Shown: positions 10,642-21,252, counted from the stretch's first letter. The stretch: 64,000 nucleotides of DNA from Poa pratensis (GCA_947311845.1 CAMZMU010000040.1:64818573-64882572); one strand, 5' to 3'. Notes: a model not told the origin generated them from the sequence alone. A program made the numbers and translations.

Positions 10642-11368
10642 AATTGTATGGAAGGGCATGAATTTGGGAGGAATTTGTAAGCTAGAAATTGTATGAATAG
10701 TTTGAAATTCAGAAACTTTGATCAATGAAACGGAAAAAAAAATGTCTGTTGTGGGCTATCTCATAGCCGAGAGCCCAGTGTCGGCTTCACTAATGGGCCA
10801 ACCGCATCCAATTGGGCCCATTCGGGATGTGCAAATGGGATTCTGTCGAAAAAAATAGAAGGGTGTCTGGGACTCGAACCCACGAACTAATGGGCCAACT
10901 CCATCGAATCGGGCCCATGCAGCCTTGGTAAATGAGATTAAAAAAAAGGTGGAAAATGAGCAAAAGTGGTGCGGGTGGGACTCGAACCCACGACCGCATT
11001 GTTTGTGGCGTGAAAGGGCTGCGCTGGTAACCAGTAGGGCGGATAGAAGGATATTGGAAAGAACAGGGAAGGAAGCTATATTTAGTTAGTCCATGTCTTG
11101 GTTTAGGGTTTAAAACCACATGACTTGGAAATATATTGCCAAAGGTCTCGCTTTGGGCACGAACATTTTGTTAGGAATAAACCACACCATCCCCGTGGTG
11201 ACCAGTGTGTGCGTGTCTAGGTCTAGATGGATGAGTTTGTGAGTTTGTGGTTCGGTTAGGAGTGCCCGTGGTGGGCAGCGTCGTGTGTGTGCACTGTGTA
11301 CTGCTCATTGATCATGGTTGTGAGCCAGTCTGAGCTGAAAATAAAGTTGTATTCTTGCGCCACAAATT
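10642..11368. other. MULE interior: GRF 3' end and repeats
   Basis: The GRF 3' untranslated region ends near an A-run at about 10732. A two-unit tRNA-like tandem repeat follows (separate entry). From 11170 to 11368 the sequence resembles a transcript 3' end, with AATAAAG at about 11339. No open frame of note. Confidence 0.5.
10792..10990 (-). repeat. Two tandem units containing tRNA T-arm-like sequence
   Basis: Each unit of about 95-105 bp has TAATGGGCCAAC, then an AATTGGGCCCAT-type block, then GGGACTCGAACCCACGA. On the minus strand the last block reads TCGTGGGTTCGAGTCCC, a tRNA T-arm. The second unit continues into a 3' half like tRNA-Lys (GCGGTCGTGGGTTCGAGTCC) with a CCGCACCA end. No complete cloverleaf is present, so this is a tRNA-derived remnant and not a tRNA gene. 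Confidence 0.55.
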
Positions 11369-11760
11369 TTTTTTGAAACAACTTTTTCTTTATTAATTTG
11401 ATATTTGGGTACGTTTAGTTTGATATTTGGGCAGGTTGGTACCACATGTGTACTTCGATCTTTGAACACACATAGTTTTTTGAAACAACTCTTTCTTTAT
11501 TAATTTGATATTTGGGCATGTGTTTTTTGAAACAACTCTTTCTTTATTAATTTGATATTTGGGCACGTTTAGTTTGATATTTGGGCATGTGTTTTTTGAA
11601 ACAACTCTTCTATTTTTTTTAACCACTTGCTCTATGAAAACCTTAGGCACGAACTCTTCTATTTTTTGAAACAACTCTTCTATTTTTTTAACCACTTGAT
11701 ATTTGATATTTGGGCATGTATTTGCTTAACCACTTGCTCTATGAAAACCTTAGGGCACGA
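11369..11760. repeat. Degenerate minisatellite in the MULE
   Basis: About five irregular units carry TTTTTTGAAACAACT followed by CTTTATTAATTTGATATTTGGGCA or a shortened variant. Interspersed are GATATTTGGGCATGT and AACCACTTGCTCTATGAAA blocks, each present at least twice. The minus-strand open frame over it is made only of the repeat. Confidence 0.75.
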
Positions 11761-11959
11761 ACTTTTTTGACACATATAATGACTTGAGTACATAGGAAAA
11801 CACATAGACACGACCATAACATAGATATAATAAAAGCTCTTACATATAACACGACAAACATAAAATACATAGATAAAAAGTTAACAAACGACACAACATA
11901 GTAGTAGAAATTAAAAGCCCTAACACACTAGGGCAACTCCATCTTCACGACAACCGTCT

Positions 11960-12383
11960 TCACTCATGCTCCTCATCCAGGCCGTTCTCTCCGAGATAGT
12001 ACGGGAGGCTGTGGATGTTGCCTGTGGGGAAGATGGTCGCCACGTCGGTGAAGAAATTGTACGTGGTGAAAGCGATGAACTCCTGCCCACCGAAAAACAC
12101 CTGGCGAGCAGTAGTACGCATCGAAGCGGTTGGTGAAGATGGCGCGGTAGCCTGTCGGTGAAGCGCCGGCGTGGGTACGCAGTTCCTCGAGGCGGAACAT
12201 TCTCGGAGAGCCCGCCGGGAGGTGGTGAAAGCCTGCACGGAGGAACCCCTCGGCAATATCACGAGCACCCCTCCAGGGTGAGATCGCCCACACGCGGAGT
12301 TCGTTCTCGACGATGACTCCGGCTGGGTACCACCTCTCCGGCACGGTGGGTGGGTAGCGGAAGGTGGGGCCATTGAACTGCAT
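11960..12383 (-). pseudogene. MULE-borne gene of unknown function, one frameshift
   Basis: On the minus strand an ATG at 12383 opens a frame beginning MQFNGPTFRYPPTVPERWYP and rich in aromatic residues. At about 12085-12090 the sensible frame shifts by one base into one containing EFIAFTTYNFFTDVATIFPT and ending LGENGLDEEHE with TGA at 11962-11960. The two halves together give about 141 residues. The second half reads like conserved protein, so I infer a recent single-base indel. A TATTTAAA box lies about 105 bp upstream. It shares orientation with the transposase. It looks like the multicopy hypothetical proteins of Triticeae genomes, but I know no function or domain. A host-gene capture or an element accessory gene are both possible. 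Confidence 0.55.
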
Positions 12384-12485
12384 CCTCTCCTCGCCTAGCT
12401 TCGCTTCGAGAGTGCTTTGGAGTTGGGTGAAGAAGAGAAGGGAGCGCAGATGGAAGGTGTGGAGAAGAGACGGAGGGTTGGGTGG

Positions 12486-12493
12486 TTTAAATA
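12486..12493 (-). promoter_or_regulatory. Probable TATA box of the MULE-borne unknown gene
   Basis: TATTTAAA on the minus strand, about 103 bp before the inferred ATG at 12383. The spacing suits a plant core promoter. Confidence 0.5.
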
Positions 12494-12565
12494 GGGATAG
12501 AGCGCCGCATCGCATCTATGCGTTCAAACGACGGAGTGTTGCATGTCGATCCGTATGCGTCGGAT

Positions 12566-12900
12566 TTAATTAAAAGCCACTGACGGCCGCATCTATATCA
12601 CGCGTGGTAACTGAAACACTGCCGCATCTGTATCACGCGTGTTATTTCATGCGGTGCATCGGCTTCTTCGTGGCGAGCGAACGAGGCGCGCGCGCATGCA
12701 TGTAAACTACGTGCTCTCCCCGCATGCATGCAGACGCTGAGACGAAATCGAGGCCTGCAGACGCTGAGACGAAGACGACGGCCTGTAAACGCTGAGACGA
12801 GCGCGGCGCAGCACGGCCTGGATTGGCTGAGACAAACACGAGGCCTGCCGAGACGAGCGCGGCGCAGCACGGCCCAACGGTCCATCACGCGTGCCCTCTC
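12566..12900. repeat. GC-rich short repeats in the MULE
   Basis: GCCGCATCT(A/G)TATCACGCGTG occurs twice (about 12590 and 12622). A cluster of GACGCTGAGACGA units follows at 12731-12800, and GACGAGCGCGGCGCAGCACGG occurs twice near 12797 and 12852. Such clusters are typical of sub-terminal or inter-gene MULE DNA. The open frames across it are composition artefacts. Confidence 0.6.
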
Positions 12901-13034
12901 CGCTTAAAAAAAAAATCCTCCAGCCAATCAGGTTGCAGAAGGAGGCATCTCGCGGATCGCGGTTTGATCGGACGGGTGCAGTAGGCTTGGGTTGGATCGA
13001 CGGTGCCTTCTAGAAGGTTTGACCAAGATTTGAC

Positions 13035-13740
13035 TTGAGCATAAAAAATACAAAAAAAATCCAAAAAATGAAAAAACTCGCGCACATTGTCTCCTTATGA
13101 CATATACTAACGTCTCAAATTAATAAACATTGTGTACATACATTTCAACGAAATGAATGCATGATATATCGAAACTCAAACTATGAAGTCCAATGTTGAG
13201 TAGAAGTGGTTTTGGATGTGTAACATGGAATTTTGAAAAAACTCACCAAAGCTTCATTTTAGAGTAACTAAGAAGGATCCGGGCTTATTTTTTCATTTTC
13301 ATGTTTTAAACTTGTTTAAATGTTGGTCAAACCTCCAATTTCAAAATAATCATAATAAATTCAAAAAAAGTCAAAAAAATGAAAAACCTGCGCACATAGT
13401 CTTAATATGTCATATACTGTCGACTCTAGTTGATAAACAAGGTGTAGGTACATTCAAACGATCCATGCATGAATATGGTGTCATTTCTCAAATCTCAAAC
13501 TATGAAATCTTAGTTTGAAGAGAAGTGGCTTTGCATTTGCAACATTAAATTTGAAAAAACTCACCAAAGCTCATATTGGAGTGACTAAGAAGGATGCAGG
13601 CTTAATTTTTCATTTTCATGTTTTAAACTTATTTAAATGTTGGTCAAACCTAAGTTTGACCAATTTTTAAAATAATCATATAAATTCAAAAAAATCAAAA
13701 AATTGAAAAACATGCGCACATAGTCTATATATATAGAATA
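13035..13740. repeat. About 315-bp tandem repeat, two units and a partial
   Basis: A block AAAAAATGAAAAAC(C/T)(C/T)GCGCACAT(A/T)GTC starts near 13060, 13372 and 13700. Between the blocks each unit has matching segments, including ACTCACCAAAGCT, GAGT(A/G)ACTAAGAAGGAT and TTTTCATTTTCATGTTTTAAAC. Units are strongly AT-rich and non-coding. Confidence 0.8.
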
Positions 13741-14132
13741 GATGTCTAGGTAAGTTATTTGGCTGATTTAGACAAGGTCGAAAAAAATCTTGCTTAGAAA
13801 TGAGGCCATTTACCCTACCTTTGGAGCTCTTTTCTAGCACATTTTTCATGAATGTGAGTTTCGGTACCCATTTGCCTCAAATTCACTATGGTTAGAACAA
13901 AACAAGTTCACTATAGTTTGAAAGCATTGCAACTTCATAATAGCTCATTTGAATTTTTAGGTTAAATTCGATTTTTGGGATAAATTTGAATTTCGGTACA
14001 CATTTGCCTCAAATTTTGGCATGACTTGCTCAAAACATGTACCATCATCAGTCCAACATCATCCAAACATAGTGCTAACATAGATACATCATCAGTCAAC
14101 AGAAATACAACATCATTCTACTTGGTTCCAAC
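13741..14132. other. MULE spacer downstream of the transposase
   Basis: AT-rich DNA with one imperfect direct repeat, TTTCGGTAC(C/A)CATTTGCCTCAAATT, at about 13859 and 13994. It probably holds the transposase 3' untranslated region. No gene is seen. Confidence 0.5.
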
Positions 14133-17100
14133 TCAGTCTAAATAGCGTTGGAGCTTCTTTGTGATCCTTGGCTTTTTTGCGACCACTTTGCTCCTTGTGC
14201 TCACCGTGCTCATAGCTTCTTGTCTTCTCCTCTTGGTAGTCGGTACCTTAACCTTCTTCTTCGAAACTATACCAGAGCTGTACAAAACATAAAGGTTAGT
14301 GAGATCATGAAAAATGAAAAATGAACACTAGTGAGATCATGGCATGATTTACATACCATGGCGTTGGATCATCATTTGGAGCATCCAGTGGATCATCATT
14401 TGGATCATCGAGTGGATCATCATTTGGAGCATCGAGTGGATCATCATTTGGAGCATCGACTGAATCATGCCACTGTGACCATCATTTCCATCATCCGAAT
14501 CACTTGACTGCTGACCATCATTTTCAAATGCTGCATCCGGCTGATGACCATCATTTTCATCATCGATACTCTCTCCAAACGCTGGATCTACTGCGTTATC
14601 ACAATATTTGCCGAAATGACCAGACCCACCACACCTTGTGCACTTATGCATCCTCGCTCCAAGTCCAGCTCCTTCACTGCGACGTCGGTGTGGACTCTTC
14701 CTCGGTCTACCTGCAGCTCTCTTCAGAACTGGAGCACAAAGTTTGAATCCAGGGTCCACTCTGTCCCATTGCTGTTTTCCCTCCAAAGCAGGCAAGGCAT
14801 GTGCATATGTGGCTTTGAACATTGCAACAGAGTAGTACTCATGCACATACTGCTGTATATTGCCTGCTGGACCTGAGAGAGAAGTGATGAAAAACAAGGC
14901 ATGAATGCATGGCAACCCAGTTATCTGCCATTGCCTACAACTGCAAGTTCTAGATTCTAAATCCACTGGATATCTCCAGTCTCTCTTCTCTTTATCCATG
15001 ACTGATACCTCTGATGTCGTATCCGAGATAAGAGTCATGTTCATTATCAAGCCTTCTGTTTTTTGCTTCAATACCTTCATCACAGTCGGGATAATAATGT
15101 GGCCCATGAATTTTGCCGCAGCTATTCCAACACGAAAATGAAATTTCTGGGCGTATTCTATCCTTATCCTGTCAATCAAATCCACCAAATAAAGATCCTT
15201 TAGTTTCCGGATCGTTGAGTTGAAAGACTCTGCAAGATTATTGTGCACATAGTCAACTTTGCTCAGTTCACTGAATTGGCTTCTGGCCCATAACTTCGAG
15301 TGGTGTGTTTCCAAGTATTCCTTCACTTTGTCATTCGTGTATAACTGCCTCATGTGGTAGTTGTGCTTCCTCACACTGCAAGTCAAAGATGCTCGCCATA
15401 AATTGTCGGTAAAAAACTTTCCTTTGAATTTCTTCACAAAATTTGCAGCAAGGTGACGCATGCATTCCCTATGCTCTACTCCTGGGAACACATTGTCCAC
15501 GGCCACTTCTAAACCCTTGCATGCATCTGTGTGAATTACCAACCCCTTGGGATGTGAAATAGCCCGACGCAGATTCTGCAAAAACCATGTCCAGCTCTCC
15601 TCAGACTCTGTCTCCAGCACACCGTAGGCAACTGGAAAAACAAAATTGTGTGCATCAACTGCACAAGCTGCTACTAACTGTCCTTTAAACCTCCCTGTGA
15701 GAAAAGTAGCATCAATAGCCAAATAAGGCCTGCAGCCTACCAAAAAACCCATGCGACAAGCTTCAAAGCACCCAAAAACCCTCCTAAAGCATTCCTTGGT
15801 CCTTGTCACTCCCTTCAATGTGTACTCCACGGTGTGGTGATCAATTTCAACAATACTACCTGGGCTTGTCCTCTCCACTTCAGCTTTGAATGAATACAAC
15901 AATTCAAAACTTTCATTCCACTTACCATAGATAGATTCCATAGCCTTTTGTTTACCATTGAACACCCTCATGTATGGTAAATCTATCTTGAACTTGTCTT
16001 TGATGTTTTTCTGCAATTCCTTTGTACCCACTTGATGGTTTTCTGCCACCCACTTCTTTACTTCATCCGCCACCCATCTTGACTTGGCTCTACTGATTGT
16101 TTCCTTCCTAAGGGTTGATTCTTGGCATGTGTGGCTAAAAGGGTTCACTTTGACCTGAATATTGGTGCTATTGCGCATTTTAGATGCGTGCATCCTCCAT
16201 GGACAATCCTCGGTCACACAATGCACTGTGTAACGCTTTTTATCGCTCTTGTCAACTTCAAACGCACGTTCTGCCTTCATGCAGTACGTCACAAGTGCAT
16301 TTCTACACTCACTCATGGATGCAAAAATGGAACCTTCTTCCATATGAGGGTTCTCAGGGTCCCATTCAACAGGTGGCCGGTCTTCCTCCTCATCAAGGTC
16401 ATTGTCAGACTCATCTTGGATTTCAGCCCGAGATGTCCGTCTTAAATTCTGAAAAACATCAGAATATAGCCTCTCTTCATCATCCGCATAAATGTAGGCA
16501 TCAAACTCCACTTCAACAGGGACCCTTTTGCCGGTGCCCACACTTGTCGAGCCACCACGTCGCGATGGATGTACTGAACTGTTCTGGCTAGAGTTGGCAT
16601 TACGACGAGATGGTTCTGCCCGAGAAGATGAACCCGCCACCGTATGTCCAACTGCCGGCACAACCACATCAGTTTGCAGCCTCACATGAAAATTCTCTGT
16701 CTCCTTATGCTTAGCAAACATGGTAGCGAGCTCTGCATCATTACTAATTTGGACCCAATCTTTTCCCCCATCATAGTATCTAAATTCCACTTCATCATGC
16801 AAACCCCAAGGATACGGGCCGCAAATCACCTCCCCAAATTGTCTGAAACTCCAATTACAATCCATTGGCAACGGATAATTGAAACCACCTTGGAATTTCT
16901 TCTTATTGTTTGCATCGACGATGTACCGGTCCCTTCTAATGTTCACCAAGAAAGCAAACCGCAACTCCATCCTAACCCACGAAAACAGAGACGCAATCAG
17001 CCGCAAATCAATGGGATCCCATGTCGAATCGACAATTCAAATACACAAGCAAAGCTCAGTACTTACCCATCGGGAACCCAATCGTGGACGCGACGTGTCT

Positions 17101-17167
17101 CCGGACCCACGCCTGCATCTCCAACTACTCCGGGATCGCCGCCGCTCGCCATTTCATCGCTTTCCAT
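14133..17167 (-). CDS. Mutator-like transposase, three exons, DDE triad intact, C-terminal frameshift
   Basis: The enzyme cuts and rejoins DNA at MULE ends. Inferred exons on minus: exon 1 to 17067 (GTAAGT donor), exon 2 16971-14357, exon 3 14277-14133. Splicing keeps the frame. Domains in exon 2: a PB1-like N-terminal region, a MuDR-type zinc DNA-binding region (CVTEDCPWRMHAS), and a DDE catalytic core. The core has AIDATFL (first D), VIHTDACKG (second D) and NNLAESFNS (E). A SWIM finger (CSCRQWQITGLPCIHA) and a CCHC knuckle (CTRCGGSGHFGKYC) follow. Exon 3 adds a lysine/arginine-rich tail (SKKKVKVPTTKRRR), a likely nuclear signal. Near 14460-14500 a one-base frame change switches an acidic DAPNDDPLD repeat into a methionine-rich frame that stops before exon 3. 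The frame also extends upstream of the chosen ATG as proline-rich sequence to 17494. Confidence 0.85.
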
Positions 17168-17541
17168 TTCGTCGAGCAGGTGGCGGGCACAGTGCGGAAC
17201 GAGCGCCCCACCAGCGGTGTCGCAGGACGGTGGCGGTGGAGCAGGTGGCCACGCGGAACGGCGGTGGCGGTGCAGGTGGTGGTGGCGGCGGCGTAGGTGG
17301 GTGCTGCTGGCGGCGGCGCAGGTGGTGGTGGTGGCAGGTGGTGCTGCCGGCCGGTCGGGATCAGGTCGCGGTGGATCAGGTTGCGGTGGCGGTGGATAAG
17401 GTGGTGGCGGCGCAGGTGGTGGTGGCGCCGCAGGTGGTCGTGGAGCCGCAGGTGGTGGTGCGGCGGCGCACGACGGCGGGTGGCGGCAGCGCACGACGGC
17501 GTGTCGGGAGGCTCGGGTGTGGCCGATTCAAAAAGTCAACT

Positions 17542-17782
17542 CATGGCGCGGGCAGCAACGGTCTCGTGTTTTTTTTTTGAACGGTATCGCGTCTCCGCCT
17601 GGTCCCACCTGTAAGCTCCGGACCCACTTCACTAACGCCACCAGACGGAATCACTTCAAACTCCCGGTTTCGACCTCTCCATAGTAGCTGCGCACGAGGT
17701 AAGGGCAAAACTGAGCACCATTCAGTGCTAGGGGCAAAACTGAGTAGCTGAAATCCCCTGAAGACAATTCGATAAATGACCC
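17542..17782 (-). repeat. MULE right terminal inverted repeat
   Basis: Inverted match to 2392-2613. It carries GGGCAAAACTGAGCACCATT and the GGTCCCACCTGT block in inverted order. It has about 35 extra bases relative to the left copy in its middle part. The transposase reads away from it. Confidence 0.88.
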
Positions 17783-17814
17783 ATATTTTTTCTGTGAAGT
17801 AGTGATAATATATA

Positions 17815-17974
17815 CTCCCTCCGTTCCACAATATAAGATGTTTTAGACATTTGTCACATTCACATGCATACACATGTATGTAGACACCTTTTAGTGCACA
17901 TGTTCACTATTTTAGTGTGAATCTAGACAAAATGTGCAATAGCTAAAACATCTTATATTATGGAACGGAGGGAG
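17815..17974. mobile_element. Stowaway MITE, 160 bp
   Basis: It starts CTCCCTCCGTTCCACAATAT and ends ATTATGGAACGGAGGGAG, with TA duplications at 17813-17814 and 17975-17976. Absent from copy B of the duplication. Confidence 0.93.
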
Positions 17975-18399
17975 TAATAATTTGTGCCCCCTTAAAGCTT
18001 GAACAGCGCAAGAAATAATCACGTTGCCTTATGCGTTGTTCAGCTGGTGCTTTAGGTATATTTAGCCTATGGTAATTACTTATGAGAGTAGTCATTAGCC
18101 TCCTTAACGTATTAGAGGCCTCTTCCAATGAATGAAATTAAGAACCAAATAGAGGCCTATTCCGATGAACAAAAAGAGATGAATGGGGCCTCCCCTTCCC
18201 CCAGCAACCGTGATGTGATCCTGATTCTTCCCAGCATTTCATTTCGTACACCCCAAAGTAATGGAAATATGGAAACGAAAACCCCCTTTCTTTCTTTCGT
18301 GGCTCCTATGCAAGCTTGTCGTTCATTTGCCCACAGGTAGTACTAACACCTCCATCCCACCTCCCAAGGATTATTCTCCAACTAGCCTCTCCTCCCAAC

Positions 18400-18407
18400 T
18401 ATATAAG
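18400..18407 (+). promoter_or_regulatory. TATA box of RADIALIS-like gene A
   Basis: TATATAAG about 150 bp before the start codon. The same box with matching surroundings is at 34079 in copy B. Confidence 0.7.
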
Positions 18408-18556
18408 CTGCTCCTTGCCCTCACCATTGTTGCATACAAACACAAGCCAAGCCGGTCAGTCATCTAGTAGCTCTAAGTAGTAGTAGTACCAGTAGCCATT
18501 ACAAATCATCTTACCTTTCTTCTTCCTTGAGCCATTCCTCGAGAAGCCACTAAAGC

Positions 18557-18805
18557 ATGAGTGAACCATGGTCCGATGCCCTGAACAAGCTGTTCGAGGA
18601 TGCGCTGGCCATATACGACAAGGACACGCCTGACCGTTGGCAGAATGTGGCGCGGGCTGTGGGCGGCGGCATCACGGCCGAGGAGGTAAGAAGTCACTAT
18701 GAGTATCTTATGTGGGACGTGGACAACATTAGGAGAACAGGCGGCACCGGCAACTCCATGGGAGAATCCAGCAGCGGCAGCAGCAGCCGCGAGGCGCAGA
18801 GGTAG
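18557..18805 (+). CDS. RADIALIS-like single SANT/MYB protein, copy A
   Basis: The 82-residue protein is mostly one SANT/MYB domain, residues about 5-60: [20 protein letters not shown], then [10 protein letters not shown] and [10 protein letters not shown]. This is the RADIALIS (RL) family signature. RL proteins are small nuclear factors; snapdragon RADIALIS competes with DIVARICATA-type MYBs for shared partners. Usual length is 75-100 residues. The C-terminal tail is Gly/Ser-rich and ends SSREAQR, shared with copy B. The position before the domain has an extra Gly compared with the common GGKT. The start has a good context and the TATA box lies 150 bp upstream. The TAG stop sits in GAGGTAGTT, which could also be a splice donor, so a longer spliced form cannot be excluded. 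Confidence 0.87.
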   Translation: MSEPWSDALNKLFEDALAIYDKDTPDRWQNVARAVGGGITAEEVRSHYEYLMWDVDNIRRTGGTGNSMGESSSGSSSREAQR

Positions 18806-20430
18806 TTAAGTAGTCTGAATCTTTGTCAGTTACGGACTGTTCCATCCATCCATGCATCATTGCATTCCATAATGAGACCACCCTTTGCTGTATACTAGTC
18901 ATGTGGTCTGTGCAAAGGGTGGTGTTGCTTTCGGCCTGGCTTTCTGGTGCAATCACTTGCGCTGGAAGCTTTTGCTTGTTTCATGGCAACATATTCCTTT
19001 CATGCATTTCCTCCCCTAATATGCACGGTTTCTTGCTGTTCCCTTGTGAGAAATTACTTTGTGCTCTGTGCTTCAGTCATTGACAAACACGATCTCTAGA
19101 AATTCTCTACCGTGAGCAAGCCCCACGGTCATTGACCCGATTAGCATGGTTTATTTATGCATGTAAGAGTTTCCTGCTGGTCAGGAGTCAGGACGCAAGT
19201 CCCAGCTAGTCTTTGGTTATCTTGACCTTCAGGAAAAACGTATCTTCTCCTAACTGATCCTTTTGTTTATATTTATGAGCTAATCTACGTAGAACTAGAG
19301 ATATCATTGGCTTCTTTACATTTCTTGATGAAGTAAAGAAATCTTGACTATGATACTTTTGTTTCTATCGATCAATCTTGCGGCCGTCTTCTGATCTCGT
19401 TATCTGAATGAAGCTTTTTTGGCAAGTTTTTGTGAATAAAGATATCTAACAAGTGATGCATATTTTCTTAATTTCTGTAATTATGTCCTTCCTGTTAGAA
19501 TTGAATTCATGAAAATATGTGTTTCTTGTCCCTTTTCGTTATACTTAGCCCATATAGTGTTAAGTGTATCTCCATTAAATTAGCTGTATATAAACGTCAC
19601 TTAGTTTTAGTACTTCCTTGTTGATATTGAGATCAAATTATAGAACGCACCTAGTTGTAAGATGATCACTATACTACTAGAATGGCATGCCTCACTAATT
19701 GGACGTGAAACACAAACAGGTCAATGTGAGTGCATTTCACTCGTAGGATGATGGTTAGGGCATGCTAGAATTTTTTTGTACGAGATTTTCAATTCTGCAA
19801 GTGAACAAGTGTTCCTTTATATTTTTTGGACCTAGCTCGGTGTGCTATCGTACTCCCTAAAGCTAGACAGGAGCTCCTAACTCGAGCCGTGCAGAATCTA
19901 GTGGTACTCGTTTTAGAAGTATCAGCCATTCTAGTTAAACCATTTTCATGAGAAAAGGTTGTACTACCCAGTCATAACTCATTGGAGTATACTTCACGAT
20001 GACCAAAATAATCTTGGATCATTTTAATATGATAGCAGAAAGCCTATAGTCCATCTGATAACTAATCTCTGAAGCAGCACATCTTTATTAGGCTTATAGG
20101 CTAGGTTTTAAAGCACATCATACACTTAACTGGCAAAAAAGTGTGCAGATGGGAGGCTAATTTGTGCGGAATACCAAGAAAAGAAAGTCGTCCGGTTTTC
20201 ATATCGGTAGTTAGTAGCATGCTTTCGCTGAAGATTTGCATGTTAAGCATGCAGCACGGTCCCTTAAAGCGTACTGTCTTTTCTAGGGGCATAAAGTGAT
20301 GTTCCTCCTCTTAACAGTGGATGTTTTGTTCTCTCGCATATATATGTAGGTGCAGGACAAATGTCAATCATCCATTTGTTCCTCTAGCTTTTCCCTAGAT
20401 CCTCCTATTTTTTATTTCCAAATTAATGTC

Positions 20431-20468
20431 CTTCTCTCTCCTCTCTTCTCTCTCTCTCTCCTCTCTCT

Positions 20469-20531
<63 letters not shown>
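20431..20531. repeat. CT microsatellite
   Basis: About 100 bp of (CT)n with a few interruptions. The equivalent place in copy B has only short CT runs (about 36370-36385), so the tract expanded in copy A or contracted in B. Confidence 0.95.
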
Positions 20532-21098
20532 ACAGTGAACATTCGAGCTTTTTTCATACTTTTAGCGAGGCAAATGCTTGTGAATTTCATTGTCAGATGT
20601 TCGATCATGCCAGCCTTCGGAGCATATATATAACCTGACTAACTCTGAATTTATTTCTCCTTTTCCAGGCCTTGCCGCCTCAGGAGCCAGTGATCGCTGG
20701 CTGGTGCAAGATGGCCTCGAGCATATTTCAAAAAAAAAAAAAAAAGAGGCCTCGAGCACAGCACAGCTAACGTCCTCCCTTTCCAGCATGAAACCAGTAC
20801 TCTTATCTACAATAGATACATATGACCCACCCCTTGGTTATGGTGATCCTGTTTACCTATAGCGCTCTCTGATGATGATTATGACGACGAGATAAAAGTC
20901 CTAGGCATAATCGAGTCCCACATCGGAGATGTATCTTTCGTATGTTTTGTACCCATTAATTGTCTACGTGTATACGCCCCACCACGAGCCTCGTCTCGAC
21001 CCCCGCAGCCATGGGCTTAGCGCTGCTACTGCCGGAGGTATCAGATACGACAGGGCGTTTGTATCATGGTGTAGTGGTCTGTCTTTCTATCGAATCTA

Positions 21099-21252
21099 CT
21101 TCCTTTGTACCATAATCTAAAATAAAATGTTTTAGTTATTCCATTATGGCTTTATATAGATGTATTTTAATGTGGAGATTTACTCATTTTGCTCCATACG
21201 TAGCCCGTATTGGAATAGGTAAAGCATCTTATATTATGATACGGATGAGAGA
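21099..21252. mobile_element. Degenerate Stowaway-like MITE
   Basis: ACTTCCTTTGTACCATAATC on the left roughly mirrors CTTATATTATGATACGGATG on the right, the usual Stowaway arrangement with many mutations. It sits exactly where homology to copy B ends. Confidence 0.5.

Larger units (their letters stand above)
2392..17782. mobile_element. Complete Mutator-like element (MULE), 15.4 kb, multi-gene
   Basis: Both ends are visible. The left end begins GGGTTAATTATC and the reverse complement of the right end begins GGGTCATTTATC. A perfect 9-bp target duplication ATATTTTTT flanks it at 2383-2391 and 17783-17791, the size typical of Mutator. It contains, left to right: a CACTA-like terminus, a GRF zinc-finger gene split by a 7.1 kb LTR retrotransposon, tandem repeats, a frameshifted gene of unknown function, more tandem arrays, and a MULE transposase gene on the minus strand. 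Without the retrotransposon it would be about 8.3 kb. It sits inside copy A of the RADIALIS-like duplication, where copy B is empty, so it most simply postdates the duplication. Confidence 0.92.
18001..21096. repeat. Duplicated segment copy A, right part
   Basis: It is collinear with about 33677-36905. It includes the RADIALIS-like promoter, coding exon and about 2.3 kb downstream. Non-coding identity close to the gene is roughly 93% by hand count. The downstream part keeps a conserved splice-acceptor-like CTCCTTTTCCAG near 20667 followed by matching sequence, which may be a 3' untranslated exon. Apart from the gene and a CT tract I see no other features. Confidence 0.9.

Noticed and set aside
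10978..11060. Possible tRNA gene on the minus strand
   Set aside because: Only the T-arm and 3' end look like tRNA. The D-arm and acceptor 5' side do not form.
16644..17614. Gly/Trp/Arg- and Val-rich plus-strand frames of up to 251 residues
   Set aside because: They are antisense to the transposase exons, including the GGC/GGT-repeat proline-rich exon 1.
20350..20638. Ser/Leu-rich and Glu/Arg-rich frames
   Set aside because: Translations of the CT microsatellite.
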